64,000 bases of DNA from Lactiplantibacillus nangangensis (GCF_005405065.1 NZ_BJDI01000009.1:62001-126000); one strand, 5' to 3'; positions 1 to 8,431 are shown, counted from the first letter of the stretch. Made by a program: numbers and translations. Notes: generated from the letters alone by a model not told the origin.

Positions 1-27
1 TAAACGTTCGCTTCTACGTACTTTCAT
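1..27 (-). CDS. purR: Purine operon repressor PurR, N-terminal fragment
   Basis: Only the first nine codons are in the window, reading MKVRRSERL from an ATG ending at 27. A Shine-Dalgarno sequence (GAGGTGG) lies just upstream. The peptide matches the conserved beginning of Gram-positive PurR, the PRPP-responsive regulator with a winged-helix N-terminus. The position next to ispE, veg and rsmA, and a PurBox-like sequence upstream, fit this. The rest of the gene lies outside the window, so the call rests on a short peptide plus context. Confidence 0.6.
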
Positions 28-81
28 GTTTCCACCTCAACCTAAATCATCATTTTTAAAGTCTATGCAAAATGATAACAC

Positions 82-97
82 AAACGTTCGGAAATTA
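82..97 (-). promoter_or_regulatory. PurBox-like operator upstream of purR
   Basis: The minus strand carries ATTTCCGAACGTT, close to the PurBox consensus AWWWCCGAACWWT of lactic acid bacteria. It lies about 55 bp upstream of the purR start, so autoregulation or purine control is likely. I did not find a clear second, inverted box. Confidence 0.45.
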
Positions 98-200
98 GGT
101 AGACTTTTAGTACATTTTTACGAAACAATCGGAATTTCTTAATAATATTGCGCAAATGATGAAAATATCACTGATATTCCACGGAATTTGAGAACAATAA

Positions 201-228
201 AAGCACTAATCGAATTTGATTAGTGCTT
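201..228 (-). terminator. Rho-independent terminator of the znu genes
   Basis: A perfect 11-bp inverted repeat (AAGCACTAATC / GATTAGTGCTT) with a 6-nt loop lies just downstream of znuB. On the minus strand it is followed by a T-rich stretch. Confidence 0.85.
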
Positions 229-239
229 GATATATCAAT

Positions 240-1037
240 TTAGCTTCCAACTCGTAGCCGTTGAAACCCAAGTGCGGCTAAATAGAAGAGGCATTCGATC
301 GACGCAATGAAGAAACTGACCGGTAAATTGGTCACGTAGCTCAGATATAACCCTAACCAAACCCCAACTAGGGCAAATGCAATCGATAACCCAATCATTT
401 TACTAACGGTATGGACAAAGTACCGTGCGGCAGCTGCTGGTAAGGTCAATAGGATAAAGATTAATAACGACCCAACGATTTGCGCCGCCACACTGACACT
501 CATCGCCACCAAGACTAAGAAAACAACTGAAATGCCAGTCGTCCATAACCCACTGACTTTGGCGCCAATCGCATCAAAGGAGTCAAACTTCAACGGCCGA
601 TATAGCCCTAACATCACTAGTAACACGATGCCAGACAACACGGCCACGCGAATGACATCCGCATGAGCAATCCCAATCACACTCCCAAACAAAATGCTGG
701 TCGCATAACTCGACGTTTGATTTGATAAGGACAAGAATAGAATTCCTAAACCAATAAATAACGCTGAAATGGCCGAAATCGAAGCCTCACGCCGCGACTG
801 TTTGACACTCATTTGACCGACAATCACGGAACTGACCACCGTAAAAATCAACATCCCGGTCAATGCCGTCCAGCCCATGAAAATCCCAAAAGCGGCACCG
901 GCAAAGCCAATTTCTGACAACGTATGCGTCAAGAAAGAAAGATTACGCGCAATCACAAAGACACCGATTGTCCCACAGATGATGGCAATGAAGGTCCCCG
1001 CTAAATACGCATTTTGCATAAACGCTAAACTAAACAT
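240..1037 (-). CDS. znuB: Metal (zinc-type) ABC transporter permease ZnuB
   Basis: This is the membrane subunit of a metal ABC importer (ABC-3 family). It is 265 residues of mostly hydrophobic sequence with about seven or eight membrane segments, the usual family length. It works with the ATPase encoded immediately upstream; the two reading frames overlap by 8 bp, and a GGAGG ribosome site lies inside the end of znuC. No substrate-binding lipoprotein (ZnuA) is encoded nearby, so that component must come from elsewhere. Zinc rather than manganese is inferred from the Zur-like palindrome before znuC. The sequence alone does not separate the two metals. Confidence 0.85.
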   Translation of the reverse strand: MFSLAFMQNAYLAGTFIAIICGTIGVFVIARNLSFLTHTLSEIGFAGAAFGIFMGWTALTGMLIFTVVSSVIVGQMSVKQSRREASISAISALFIGLGILFLSLSNQTSSYATSILFGSVIGIAHADVIRVAVLSGIVLLVMLGLYRPLKFDSFDAIGAKVSGLWTTGISVVFLVLVAMSVSVAAQIVGSLLIFILLTLPAAAARYFVHTVSKMIGLSIAFALVGVWLGLYLSYVTNLPVSFFIASIECLFYLAALGFQRLRVGS

Positions 1038-1722
1038 TAGTGACCTCCTTCAACTGAGCGACGGTCATATCGGCCATCTCACCGAAGCTTTGCTGCCCTG
1101 GACGCAATGCCAAGTAATGTTTCGCATACTGTTTGGCTAATGGCAAATCATGGGTCACAAAGAAGACCGTAATGTTGCTAGTCTGGTTCAAGTTTTGAAC
1201 CAAATCTAGTAGTTCGTATTTCATTTCATTATCTAAACTGGCCGTTGATTCATCTAAAATCAACAATTGTGGCTGTTGCACGATGGCTTGGGCTAAATAC
1301 GCCCGTTGCTTTTCACCGCCAGAAGCCATTCCCAGTTGACGTTGCTTGATTTTTTTCACATTGGTCACCGCCATCGCTGTTTGAACTTGGCGATGTTCCG
1401 CCTTCGTCAGCCACGGTAGCCAGCCACGAATGTTTAAACCAACAAAATCTTCTACCGTTAACGGATACTCTTGATCCAAATTGCGGAATTGCGGCACATA
1501 GCCGATTTTAATCGCCTTACGATTAGGATAAAAGTTGATTGCACCCGCAGATGGCTTGACTAAGCCCAATAACGCACGAATCAAGGTCGTTTTACCGACC
1601 CCATTTTCACCAATGACCGTTAAAAAGTCACCTTGTTCAATTTTGAAATTCAAATCCTTGAAAACCTGATTGTTGGGAAAACTGATTCCCAGATGCTGGA
1701 CGGCAATTAAGGGTTCCGTCAT
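1030..1722 (-). CDS. znuC: Metal (zinc-type) ABC transporter ATP-binding protein ZnuC
   Basis: This 230-residue ATPase drives the ZnuB permease. It has a Walker A motif GENGVGKTT (about residues 38-46), a signature motif in the variant form ASGGEKQR, a Walker B with LLILDEST and the switch histidine in VTHD. A GGGGG ribosome site lies 7 nt before the ATG. It is the first gene of a two-gene operon with znuB. Expression is probably zinc-repressed through the palindrome at 1753-1773. Confidence 0.87.
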   Translation of the reverse strand: MTEPLIAVQHLGISFPNNQVFKDLNFKIEQGDFLTVIGENGVGKTTLIRALLGLVKPSAGAINFYPNRKAIKIGYVPQFRNLDQEYPLTVEDFVGLNIRGWLPWLTKAEHRQVQTAMAVTNVKKIKQRQLGMASGGEKQRAYLAQAIVQQPQLLILDESTASLDNEMKYELLDLVQNLNQTSNITVFFVTHDLPLAKQYAKHYLALRPGQQSFGEMADMTVAQLKEVTNV

Positions 1723-1752
1723 ATGTCTGCCCCCATCTCTCTCAAATAAAGT

Positions 1753-1773
1753 AAATAGTAATGATTACTATTT
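1753..1773 (-). promoter_or_regulatory. Zur-like palindromic operator
   Basis: A 21-bp palindrome with 10-bp arms and one central base (AAATAGTAAT-g-ATTACTATTT) lies 31-51 bp before the znuC start. It closely resembles the Bacillales Zur box (AAATCGTAATnATTACGATTT). It is the best evidence that the downstream transporter is for zinc. Confidence 0.7.
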
Positions 1774-1811
1774 TAGTTTACCGGAAATGTCTTATTTGTC
1801 AATAGGCCAGC

Positions 1812-1840
1812 AAAAAACGCGTTCCAAAATTGGCACGCGT
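1812..1840 (-). terminator. Terminator of the GT8 glycosyltransferase gene
   Basis: An interrupted inverted repeat (ACGCGT-n-CCAA, 2-nt loop, TTGG-n-ACGCGT) at 1817-1840 is followed on the minus strand by a run of T. It ends just after the stop codon of the glycosyltransferase gene. Confidence 0.8.
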
Positions 1841-1848
1841 CAACGAAC

Positions 1849-2697
1849 TTATTCAGTTACCGGGGCTAAATTAGCCACCCAGCGGTTTAATTGTTGTTGA
1901 TAATTTAAAAATAGCCCAGTAAACTTACCATCACTCTTCGGGTCCCATGGTTTCGGGGTTCCACAATAATGTAGGATGACCGTCTGGGCCATGACCCAAT
2001 GAATATCATGTTCAGTCAGCGTTCGAGTTTGGTAAACCAAATACTTGCGCGTGTCATAATTCCAAATTTCTTCGGGAATTTCTAAAATATCATTTCCGTA
2101 CAAGAAATTCAAAATATCTTGATCCGGCAAAATCAGGGTCGCACTGTATTTTTCAATCGCGGCCGTGATGTCCGACAGTTTAATTTTGGTACGAGCTTGT
2201 GCGACGTCAATGACTAAGACGCCAGAATTAAAGTAACTCGTTGTTGTCCCTAAACGTAGCTGATTCACATTATCGACGAGCTTAGTCACGCCACGATGCG
2301 CGGCCGCTGCCAACATTTTTCCTTGAAAATCCAATTCCCACAGTGGCCGTAACGCGTTGATCACTAAAATATCAGGATCTAAATAAATCACCCGTTGCAC
2401 ATCTGCAGGTAAAATTTGCCCACACAATAAGCGGAAATACATCTCTTGGGGATAGCGCTCAATCAGTGGTGTCTGATCCGTAAAGGCCGCAGTCACATGT
2501 TCATTATGCAACTGCCAGCCAAAAGCATCCGTCAACTGCTGCACTTCCGCAACTTGTGCCTCGGTCATGCTGGCATGTACGAGCCAGATACTGAACGTCT
2601 CCGTGGGATTATTAGCATGTAACGACCACAACATCACCTTCAACGGCGGCAAATAGCCCGCATTCAAAGTGACCAAAATATTAATTTCATCAGCCAT
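1849..2697 (-). CDS. Glycosyltransferase family 8 protein
   Basis: This 282-residue protein belongs to the GT8 family, which transfers sugars from nucleotide sugars with retention of configuration. The metal-binding DxD motif appears as DPD at about residues 107-109 (within IYLDPDILV), and the family motif FNSGV is at about 156-160. The start is placed at the ATG ending at 2697, because GAGGTG lies 7 nt before it; a TTG five codons upstream falls inside that ribosome site. No signal peptide is visible. The acceptor is unknown; a wall, lipid or general-stress (GspA-like) role is possible. Confidence 0.82.
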   Translation of the reverse strand: MADEINILVTLNAGYLPPLKVMLWSLHANNPTETFSIWLVHASMTEAQVAEVQQLTDAFGWQLHNEHVTAAFTDQTPLIERYPQEMYFRLLCGQILPADVQRVIYLDPDILVINALRPLWELDFQGKMLAAAAHRGVTKLVDNVNQLRLGTTTSYFNSGVLVIDVAQARTKIKLSDITAAIEKYSATLILPDQDILNFLYGNDILEIPEEIWNYDTRKYLVYQTRTLTEHDIHWVMAQTVILHYCGTPKPWDPKSDGKFTGLFLNYQQQLNRWVANLAPVTE

Positions 2698-2717
2698 GTT
2701 CTGACACCTCAATTAAC

Positions 2718-3662
2718 TTATTTTAAGCCAGCCTGTTCGGTCAAAAATTCATTTACCACTGCTTGATACCGGTCTGGGTGGGTTCGAATCGCTTGAACAT
2801 GTTGCGCTTCGGGGTCAATGTAGAGCCCCTTTTGTTGCGATAATTGGTCATATAATCGATGGGCATTACGCACGGGTACTGTTTGGTCGCGGCCGCCGTG
2901 GATCAACAAAATTGGCAACCCACTCGCTTCGACTTGCTGTAAGATGCGCCCGTCCGTAAACGCGTAACCGGCACTGCCGCGCGCAATCTGATTCGCCATC
3001 GGCATAATTGGATATGCTGGCAAATGATATTTATGTGTCAGCCGAAACTTCGCTTCATCATAGAGGTCAGCGTAGCCGCTATCTTCCACAATTGCTTTGA
3101 CATTTTCTGGCAAGGGCTCACCACTCGTCGCCATGACAGTCGCCGCCCCCATTGAGATGCCCATCAACACAATGTCAATATCATCGCCCAATTCGTTCAA
3201 GGCCAAGGCAATCCAACGTTCATAATCCAGCCGATCTAACCAGCCATAGCCAATCGTATGACCATCACTATCACCGAACGCCCGGGCATCTGGCATCAAC
3301 ACGTCGTAGCCCAAGCTCATAAAAATCCGCGCGTAGGGAATCATTTGCTCACGCGAATGGCCCAAGCCGTGCGCTAAGATCGCTAGTCGGCCCATTGTAT
3401 GGGGGTTAGGAATATAAGTCGCAACTAGGTTCAAGCCATCAAACGTTTGGATGAGCCACTCCTGTTTCGGTTGCTTCGTATACCAAAAGTTTTCAATTTC
3501 CGTATTCTCGGCTTGCGATAGCGTTTGACCATGACGCTTTTGTTCATCGCTCACATGCATCGCAAAATTATACGCCACCATGCCACCGAGCAATGAACCG
3601 GCAGTCGTTGCCGCGCTAACGACACCTGCTAGTTTCAGTCCCATTCTAGTTGTCGATTTCAT
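2718..3662 (-). CDS. Membrane-anchored alpha/beta hydrolase
   Basis: This is a serine hydrolase of 314 residues with the alpha/beta fold. The nucleophile elbow GISMG is at about residues 168-172 (Ser170), an oxyanion HG pair is near residue 98, an acid lies in GGRDQTVP and a histidine in PEAQHVQ. A hydrophobic stretch at about residues 10-34 looks like an uncleaved N-terminal anchor, so the enzyme probably acts at the outer face of the membrane. The start is the ATG at 3662, five bases after AGGTGG; the GTG three codons upstream lies in the ribosome site. It is encoded 20 bp upstream of the glycosyltransferase and is likely co-transcribed. The substrate is unknown. Confidence 0.8.
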   Translation of the reverse strand: MKSTTRMGLKLAGVVSAATTAGSLLGGMVAYNFAMHVSDEQKRHGQTLSQAENTEIENFWYTKQPKQEWLIQTFDGLNLVATYIPNPHTMGRLAILAHGLGHSREQMIPYARIFMSLGYDVLMPDARAFGDSDGHTIGYGWLDRLDYERWIALALNELGDDIDIVLMGISMGAATVMATSGEPLPENVKAIVEDSGYADLYDEAKFRLTHKYHLPAYPIMPMANQIARGSAGYAFTDGRILQQVEASGLPILLIHGGRDQTVPVRNAHRLYDQLSQQKGLYIDPEAQHVQAIRTHPDRYQAVVNEFLTEQAGLK

Positions 3663-3781
3663 CGTAACCACCTCATTTCTCTCTTAATTTAAACATAAAT
3701 CCGCTTACTTGTGCATAATTTACCATTAATCTTAAAGATTAGTTGGCTTTCTTGCTAGTCCTCATAAACTCAGCTGCCACT

Positions 3782-3826
3782 AAAAACAGGGCCTCAGAAT
3801 TTTTAAAATTCCAAGGTCCTGTTTTT
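3782..3826 (-). terminator. Bidirectional-looking terminator after ispE
   Basis: A long imperfect hairpin has outer arms AAAAACAGG / CCTGTTTTT, with a second AT-rich pairing inside. It lies between the stop of ispE and the start region of the hydrolase gene. The T-run on the minus strand fits termination of ispE. Confidence 0.75.
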
Positions 3827-3864
3827 CTGAGACTATTTTTAATAGTGGCACGCTAAACTGACTC

Positions 3865-4731
3865 CTATTTATCTGCCAAATTAACTGGCCGGACTAAATA
3901 GACTTCCTTACAAAAACCCTTGAGTGAATTGCAAACCCGTTGCGCACGTGACTGTTTTCGACAAACACCAAAAACAGTTGGTCCCGTGCCACTCATTTGC
4001 GCCGCATCGGCACCAAAAGTCAGTAATTGTTGTTTAATCTGAGTAATTTCTGGATAACGTTTCGCCGTAATCGTTTCGAGCACGTTGCCCATATTGGGAA
4101 AGATCTCGTTCGGTTGACCAGCTTCAATGCCTGCCAAGAGACCGTCAATATTCGGATGGGCCGTCAGCTGCCGATAATCGACTTGTCGCAAAATATTCGG
4201 CGTGGAAACACTGATTTTAGGCTTCGCTAGCACGATCCACATCGGCGGCAGCTTGGGTAAGGGTCGAACCAATTCACCTTTACCGGTCACATGGGCGGTT
4301 TGACTATACACACAATAAGGCACATCCGAATCGATCTTTAGCCCCAACTTCGCTAAGGTCACTAAATCCAAATTCAGTTCCCATAGACGATTTAGCCCGC
4401 GTAAGACCGCGGCAGCATCCGAAGAACCGCCACCTAAACCGGCTGCAACTGGAATAGCTTTTTTGATTTTAATCCGCACACCACTGTGAATATGATATTG
4501 CCGCTTTAATAAACTGACTGCCTGAAAAGCCAAATTACGCCGATCGTTGGGCAGAAAGCCACTATCGGTCGCCACTTCGATCCGATTTGTCCGCAACGTT
4601 TCAATCTGAACGTAGTCGGCTAAATCGACCGAAGTCATCACCATATTCCACTCTTTATCCCCGTTTTGATGTTCAAACAGGGTATCCAGCCCTAAGTTTA
4701 TTTTGGCTGGCGCTTTTTCCACGATCTGCAC
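3865..4731 (-). CDS. ispE: 4-diphosphocytidyl-2-C-methyl-D-erythritol kinase IspE
   Basis: This is a GHMP-family kinase that phosphorylates CDP-methylerythritol in the MEP isoprenoid pathway. It shows PAKINLGLD at the N-terminus, the glycine-rich ATP loop PVAAGLGGGSSDAA at about residues 94-107 and QMSGTGPTVFG near the C-terminus. Its 288 residues are normal for the family. I prefer the GTG at 4731 because GAGGG lies 8 nt before it; a GTG three codons upstream abuts the ribosome site. No other MEP gene is in the window, whereas mvaA of the mevalonate pathway is, so this looks like the orphan ispE known from lactobacilli. Its real role there is unclear. Confidence 0.88.
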   Translation of the reverse strand: MQIVEKAPAKINLGLDTLFEHQNGDKEWNMVMTSVDLADYVQIETLRTNRIEVATDSGFLPNDRRNLAFQAVSLLKRQYHIHSGVRIKIKKAIPVAAGLGGGSSDAAAVLRGLNRLWELNLDLVTLAKLGLKIDSDVPYCVYSQTAHVTGKGELVRPLPKLPPMWIVLAKPKISVSTPNILRQVDYRQLTAHPNIDGLLAGIEAGQPNEIFPNMGNVLETITAKRYPEITQIKQQLLTFGADAAQMSGTGPTVFGVCRKQSRAQRVCNSLKGFCKEVYLVRPVNLADK

Positions 4732-4787
4732 GCGTCTCACCCTCTTTTATGACCGCGATGTCTTGGGTCTTTTTAACTTTGACTATA

Positions 4788-4793
4788 ATTATA
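4788..4793 (-). promoter_or_regulatory. Probable -10 element for ispE
   Basis: A perfect TATAAT on the minus strand lies 57-62 bp upstream of the ispE start, just past the veg terminator. The matching -35 region is poor (TTTTTA at 17-nt spacing). Confidence 0.45.
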
Positions 4794-4809
4794 CTAATTA
4801 AAGGCCAAA

Positions 4810-4834
4810 ATAAAAAGACCTTGCTGGGGGTCTT
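4810..4834 (-). terminator. Terminator of veg
   Basis: A short hairpin (AAGACC / GGTCTT) is followed on the minus strand by TTTTTATTTT. It lies directly downstream of veg. Confidence 0.7.
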
Positions 4835-4860
4835 AATATTGAGAGTCCGCGCGTGGCGAA

Positions 4861-5112
4861 TTAAGCTTCAGTTGTTTCGTCTTCAAAGGCGATTTGAACG
4901 TTTTTCGTTAACACATCCGTGTAACTGTATGAGACCCGTTCAAAAGCGTTTTCTTGTTGGTCTAAATCAACGACAAATACAGAACGGTACGTTTCTTTTA
5001 AGATACCATGACGTTCAGTGGTCTTTTTACGGCCCGCTTGGGCAACAACCTTCATCCGTTGTCCGATGCGAGCGTCAAGCTTATCTTTAATTGCAGCTAG
5101 TGAAATTGGCAT
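4861..5112 (-). CDS. veg: Veg family protein
   Basis: This small protein of 83 residues is the Veg protein (DUF1021), highly expressed in Firmicutes. In Bacillus subtilis it is linked to biofilm formation and spore outgrowth. The start MPISLAAIKDKLD and the central stretch with GRKKTTERHG are typical. A strong GAGGAGG ribosome site lies 7 nt before the ATG. The position between rsmA and ispE/purR is the conserved neighbourhood of veg. Its exact role in a non-sporulating lactobacillus is not established. Confidence 0.92.
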   Translation of the reverse strand: MPISLAAIKDKLDARIGQRMKVVAQAGRKKTTERHGILKETYRSVFVVDLDQQENAFERVSYSYTDVLTKNVQIAFEDETTEA

Positions 5113-5217
5113 TCAGAAACCTCCTCATGTGAAACAACTATACTAGCTTTTCATAGAAAAGTCAATATTATATCACAAGGTTTTCCAATGTGCAACAATT
5201 TTATAAGTCTACTGATA

Positions 5218-6105
5218 TTAGAGTAGCTTTTCTGCATGTAAAGCGTCGGTCAAGGTGATGAATTCATCGACAGACAGGCGTTCTGCACGAATTCGAGGAT
5301 CGATACCAGCCGCATCGAGGGCCATTTGAATCATATTCTTAGTTTCAGGTTCTTTGCCAAATAAGCTTTGCAAATTATTCCACAGATTCTTACGGCGATG
5401 GGCAAAGCCGGCTTTGACGACCTTGAAAAAAGCTGGTTCGTCGAATGGCACATGGGTCCGTGGTGGTAAGGCAGTTAACTTAACAATCGCCGAATCCACA
5501 TTTGGTGAGGGCACAAAAACGGTTCGTGGCACGATCATGGCCAATTCAGCGGCCATCCGGTATTGAACCGCAATCGTCAATGCCCCATAAGCTTTCGTCC
5601 CAGGTTCAGCAGCTAATCGATCCGCCACTTCTTTTTGCATCATGACAACAATGTTTTCAAACTTAATTGGCCCAGACAAAACACCCATTAAAATTGGTGT
5701 GGTAATGTAATAAGGCAAATTAGCTACTAACTTCAAGGGATGGTCTGCATCTAAGTGTGCTTCAATCATCGCAGGTAAATCCGTTTTCAGAATATCTTGA
5801 TTGATGATTTCAACATTATCATAGTCAGCTAACGTTTCATCTAAAATTGGCAATAACCGGTCATCAATTTCAAAGGCCAAGACTTGATGCGCGGCGCGGG
5901 CTAAATATTCAGTCAACGCCCCAATCCCAGGGCCAATTTCAATCACGTTGTCATTCTGGCTAATATCCGCCGTAAAAACGATGTTGTGGAGTACGTTTGG
6001 GTCTGTTAAAAAGTTCTGACCAAGGCTCTTCTTCACTCTTAAGCCATAGGCATTCATAATCGCCTGGGTGCGGGCGGGATTTGCAATATCGATTTCTTTA
6101 CTCAT
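5218..6105 (-). CDS. rsmA: 16S rRNA adenine dimethyltransferase RsmA (KsgA)
   Basis: This enzyme dimethylates two adjacent adenines at the 3' end of 16S rRNA using S-adenosylmethionine. The family opening KKSLGQNFL is at about residues 25-33, the SAM loop GPGIGAL at 58-64 and the catalytic NLPYY at 129-133. The length of 295 residues is standard. Its ATG overlaps the rnmV stop codon (ATGA), with GGAGA four bases upstream, so it is translationally coupled to rnmV. The order tatD-rnmV-rsmA-veg is conserved in Firmicutes. Confidence 0.96.
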   Translation of the reverse strand: MSKEIDIANPARTQAIMNAYGLRVKKSLGQNFLTDPNVLHNIVFTADISQNDNVIEIGPGIGALTEYLARAAHQVLAFEIDDRLLPILDETLADYDNVEIINQDILKTDLPAMIEAHLDADHPLKLVANLPYYITTPILMGVLSGPIKFENIVVMMQKEVADRLAAEPGTKAYGALTIAVQYRMAAELAMIVPRTVFVPSPNVDSAIVKLTALPPRTHVPFDEPAFFKVVKAGFAHRRKNLWNNLQSLFGKEPETKNMIQMALDAAGIDPRIRAERLSVDEFITLTDALHAEKLL

Positions 6106-6668
6106 TTTGTCTCCTCAAGGTTGATTTGGTCGACCGCCTGCCAAAAATCGTCAGGCTGGACTTGGAATAGTTGGAGCCGTTTCGGTAATTGTTTGCCGTT
6201 TACATAACCAATTTTCAGCAATTCACCGAGTTGTTCACGGCGCTGACGGGCAGCGGGACCGGCTAACAGGCCAGCTTTAATCAAGTCAGACTGACTGATT
6301 AAGGTCTGGGGTTCACTCAAATTTTCAGTGTATAGATGAGCCAACGCCGTTCGAATCGCTTCGGGACTAGCATGTTCAACGCCTAAACTGCCACCGGCTT
6401 TAGTCGGGACGCCCGCTTTGCGCGGTAAAAAGGCGTGCTTGACACCCGGCACGGCGGCTGAAATAATCCGCCGAATCCGTTCACCGGAAAAGTCCGGATC
6501 CGTAAACACAATCACCCCGCGCGTCGCTTGTAGTGCTTTAATGTGGGCGACCGTTTCATCTGAGACGGCCGAACCATTCGTTTCAATCGTATCGGCATTT
6601 ACCGCTAAGGCCAACCGTTTCGTGTCGTCCTTACCTTCAACGACGATCACTTCTTTAATTTTCTTCAA
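6102..6668 (-). CDS. rnmV: Ribonuclease M5 (5S rRNA maturase)
   Basis: This Toprim-domain nuclease matures 5S rRNA. The Toprim motifs are VIVVEGKDD (about residues 8-15) and FTDPDFSGERIR (about 56-67). I place the start at the TTG ending at 6668, because AGAGGA lies ten bases upstream and the 188-residue product has the usual family length. Upstream in-frame ATGs would add unrelated sequence that lies within tatD. The gene overlaps the end of tatD by 14 bp and the start of rsmA by 4 bp, so the three are coupled. Confidence 0.92.
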   Translation of the reverse strand: MKKIKEVIVVEGKDDTKRLALAVNADTIETNGSAVSDETVAHIKALQATRGVIVFTDPDFSGERIRRIISAAVPGVKHAFLPRKAGVPTKAGGSLGVEHASPEAIRTALAHLYTENLSEPQTLISQSDLIKAGLLAGPAARQRREQLGELLKIGYVNGKQLPKRLQLFQVQPDDFWQAVDQINLEETK

Positions 6669-7437
6669 TCTTAAATAAGTCCTCTGCATTTTGATAAGTT
6701 TGTGCCGCAATCTCGTCAGGTGTCGTTTCACGTAATTTTGCGACAGCTTCCACAACATAACGCGTGAACCCAGGTTCATTCTGTTTGCCACGATAAGGTT
6801 CCGGCGTTAAATAAGGCGCATCTGTTTCAACTAACAGGCTTTCAGCTGGCGTTTGTTTGACCGCTTCATGGACGTCGTCGGTATGCTTGAAAGACGCCAC
6901 CCCACTGTATGAGATGTGCATACCGAGATCCAAGAACCGTTTTAACCATTCTGGGTCACCGTTAAAACTGTGCATGACCCCACCAGTATCACGAATATCA
7001 GCAGCTTTCAAGATTTTATAAGTATCCTCAAAAGCATCGCGATTATGCACTGAAATTGGGAGTTGCATGTCTTTGGCAATGGCCACTTGACGCGCAAAAA
7101 TACGGCGTTGGGTCTCGCGTGGCGACGTATCCCAATGATAATCAAGTCCAATTTCGCCTAATGCGACAACTTTCGGGTGTTGGAGTTGTTCAATCAACAG
7201 CTTTTCAGCCGCTGCATCATAGTTTTTAGAATCTTCCGGATGCCAGCCAACAATGGCGACCAATTCCGGATAAGTTTCAGCTAATTTAATGGCATCGGCG
7301 TTCAATTGCGTATTGGAACCAACAATCGCCATCCGTACCACGTCCAAAGCCTTGGCTTGCGCTAAGTACTTTGGCACATCATTAATAAACGCTTCATCAT
7401 TTAAATGGGTATGAGAATCAAAAATCCGCACGGCCAT
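6655..7437 (-). CDS. tatD: TatD family metal-dependent hydrolase
   Basis: This is a TIM-barrel DNase/hydrolase of 260 residues. The metal-binding HxH is in SHTHLND (His9, His11), with ALGEIGLDYH, SVHNRDAF and VETDAPYL further on. It probably acts in the cytoplasm on DNA 3' ends. An AAAGGGG site precedes the ATG. It heads the tatD-rnmV-rsmA run, and the downstream gene starts within its coding sequence. Confidence 0.94.
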   Translation of the reverse strand: MAVRIFDSHTHLNDEAFINDVPKYLAQAKALDVVRMAIVGSNTQLNADAIKLAETYPELVAIVGWHPEDSKNYDAAAEKLLIEQLQHPKVVALGEIGLDYHWDTSPRETQRRIFARQVAIAKDMQLPISVHNRDAFEDTYKILKAADIRDTGGVMHSFNGDPEWLKRFLDLGMHISYSGVASFKHTDDVHEAVKQTPAESLLVETDAPYLTPEPYRGKQNEPGFTRYVVEAVAKLRETTPDEIAAQTYQNAEDLFKIEEN

Positions 7438-7522
7438 GACCCCTTTTCGATTTTGACATTCAGGTTGTAATCATAGTTGATTTTAACATGTTGCGCAAGT
7501 TGGGCCAAAAGTTAGCCACAGT

Positions 7523-7566
7523 AAAAAGGATGACCAAATGACTCATCTAAAAGGTGTTTGGCATCC
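7523..7566 (-). terminator. Terminator after the MazF-like toxin gene
   Basis: GGATGaCCAAA pairs with TTTGGCATCC across a loop of about 18 nt at 7528-7566. A T-run follows on the minus strand. It lies between the toxin gene and tatD. Confidence 0.6.
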
Positions 7567-7584
7567 AATCAACTCCGAGAAGGA

Positions 7585-7917
7585 TTACAATGACTCAGTT
7601 AGAAGTTCAATCGCTAAATCGACCTTATCCTTGGGACATTTTTCAATATAATCAAACTCACGTGCATTTAAATCAACCGTTTGCAGATGCTCGGTTAAAA
7701 TACTACCGGTCGTTTTAGTCCGACCGTCCAACGGAATATGCAGTGGAAAGGCATGCGCACTGTTAGAAATTGGCATGATCCGTGTCATGCGCGAGACCCG
7801 ATAAAAATCAGGATTCGAAATGACCACTGCCGGCCGATAACCAGTCTGTTCGTGTCCCAATGATGGCCCGAATTTTAGCTTAATAATGGTTCCTTGTGGT
7901 ATTGAGACTAGTCGCAT
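7585..7917 (-). CDS. MazF/PemK-type toxin (endoribonuclease)
   Basis: This is a predicted toxin of a type II toxin-antitoxin pair, 110 residues with the CcdB/PemK-like fold. The family signature GPSLGHEQTGYRPAVVIS is near the N-terminus, followed by conserved strands around MPISN and SILTEHLQTVD. MazF-type toxins cleave mRNA at short motifs. I use the ATG at 7917, seven bases after a run of six G; an ATG 13 codons upstream (7956) also has a possible ribosome site. It follows its antitoxin gene after 52 bp. The cleavage specificity cannot be read from the sequence. Confidence 0.85.
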   Translation of the reverse strand: MRLVSIPQGTIIKLKFGPSLGHEQTGYRPAVVISNPDFYRVSRMTRIMPISNSAHAFPLHIPLDGRTKTTGSILTEHLQTVDLNAREFDYIEKCPKDKVDLAIELLTESL

Positions 7918-7969
7918 TGATACGCCCCCCTTATTTGATCTTTCATGATGAGCCATCCAGCTTTATCCT

Positions 7970-8233
7970 TTAAAAAAGTTCTTTTCCAACTGGTTTACCC
8001 CAATCATATTCTTGGGGGTCATTTTCTTGCCAATACTGTTCCAAATCGAACCCATCAAAGCGTTGCATCAACTTCGATTTAGTCTGTTCTGGCACAATAA
8101 TAATTTTGCCGTCTTCAACAGAGACTTGAACCGGCGAATTAATTGGATCAATCAGGCCAACTTGTTTCAAGAGTGATTTTTGTAGCCTAATTCCCTGTGA
8201 ATTACCTAATTTAACAATCTTTGTAGAGACCAT
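7970..8233 (-). CDS. MazE/PemI-type antitoxin (AbrB-like)
   Basis: This 87-residue protein begins with the swapped-hairpin AbrB-type DNA-binding domain (KIVKLGNSQGIRLQKSLL, residues 5-22). Its acidic C-terminal tail (about 50-87) probably wraps the toxin. It should neutralise the MazF-like toxin encoded downstream and repress the pair by binding the promoter. GAGGTG lies upstream of the ATG. The antitoxin-first order is normal for MazEF. Confidence 0.85.
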   Translation of the reverse strand: MVSTKIVKLGNSQGIRLQKSLLKQVGLIDPINSPVQVSVEDGKIIIVPEQTKSKLMQRFDGFDLEQYWQENDPQEYDWGKPVGKELF

Positions 8234-8431
8234 CCTTTTTCACCTCATTTAAAACTAGTCCGCTAAGCCACGACAAATTTCGAGGCTGCCGTAAGTATAC
8301 ACCCCTATATACATTACGCCTATTACTTTAATCCGACTGTTTTCACAGCCACTCGTCCCAACAAGCTAAGCTGACACTTATTAAATACGTAAAATCGTTT
8401 GCCATTACTTTCAATTCACGATTTTTTAACT

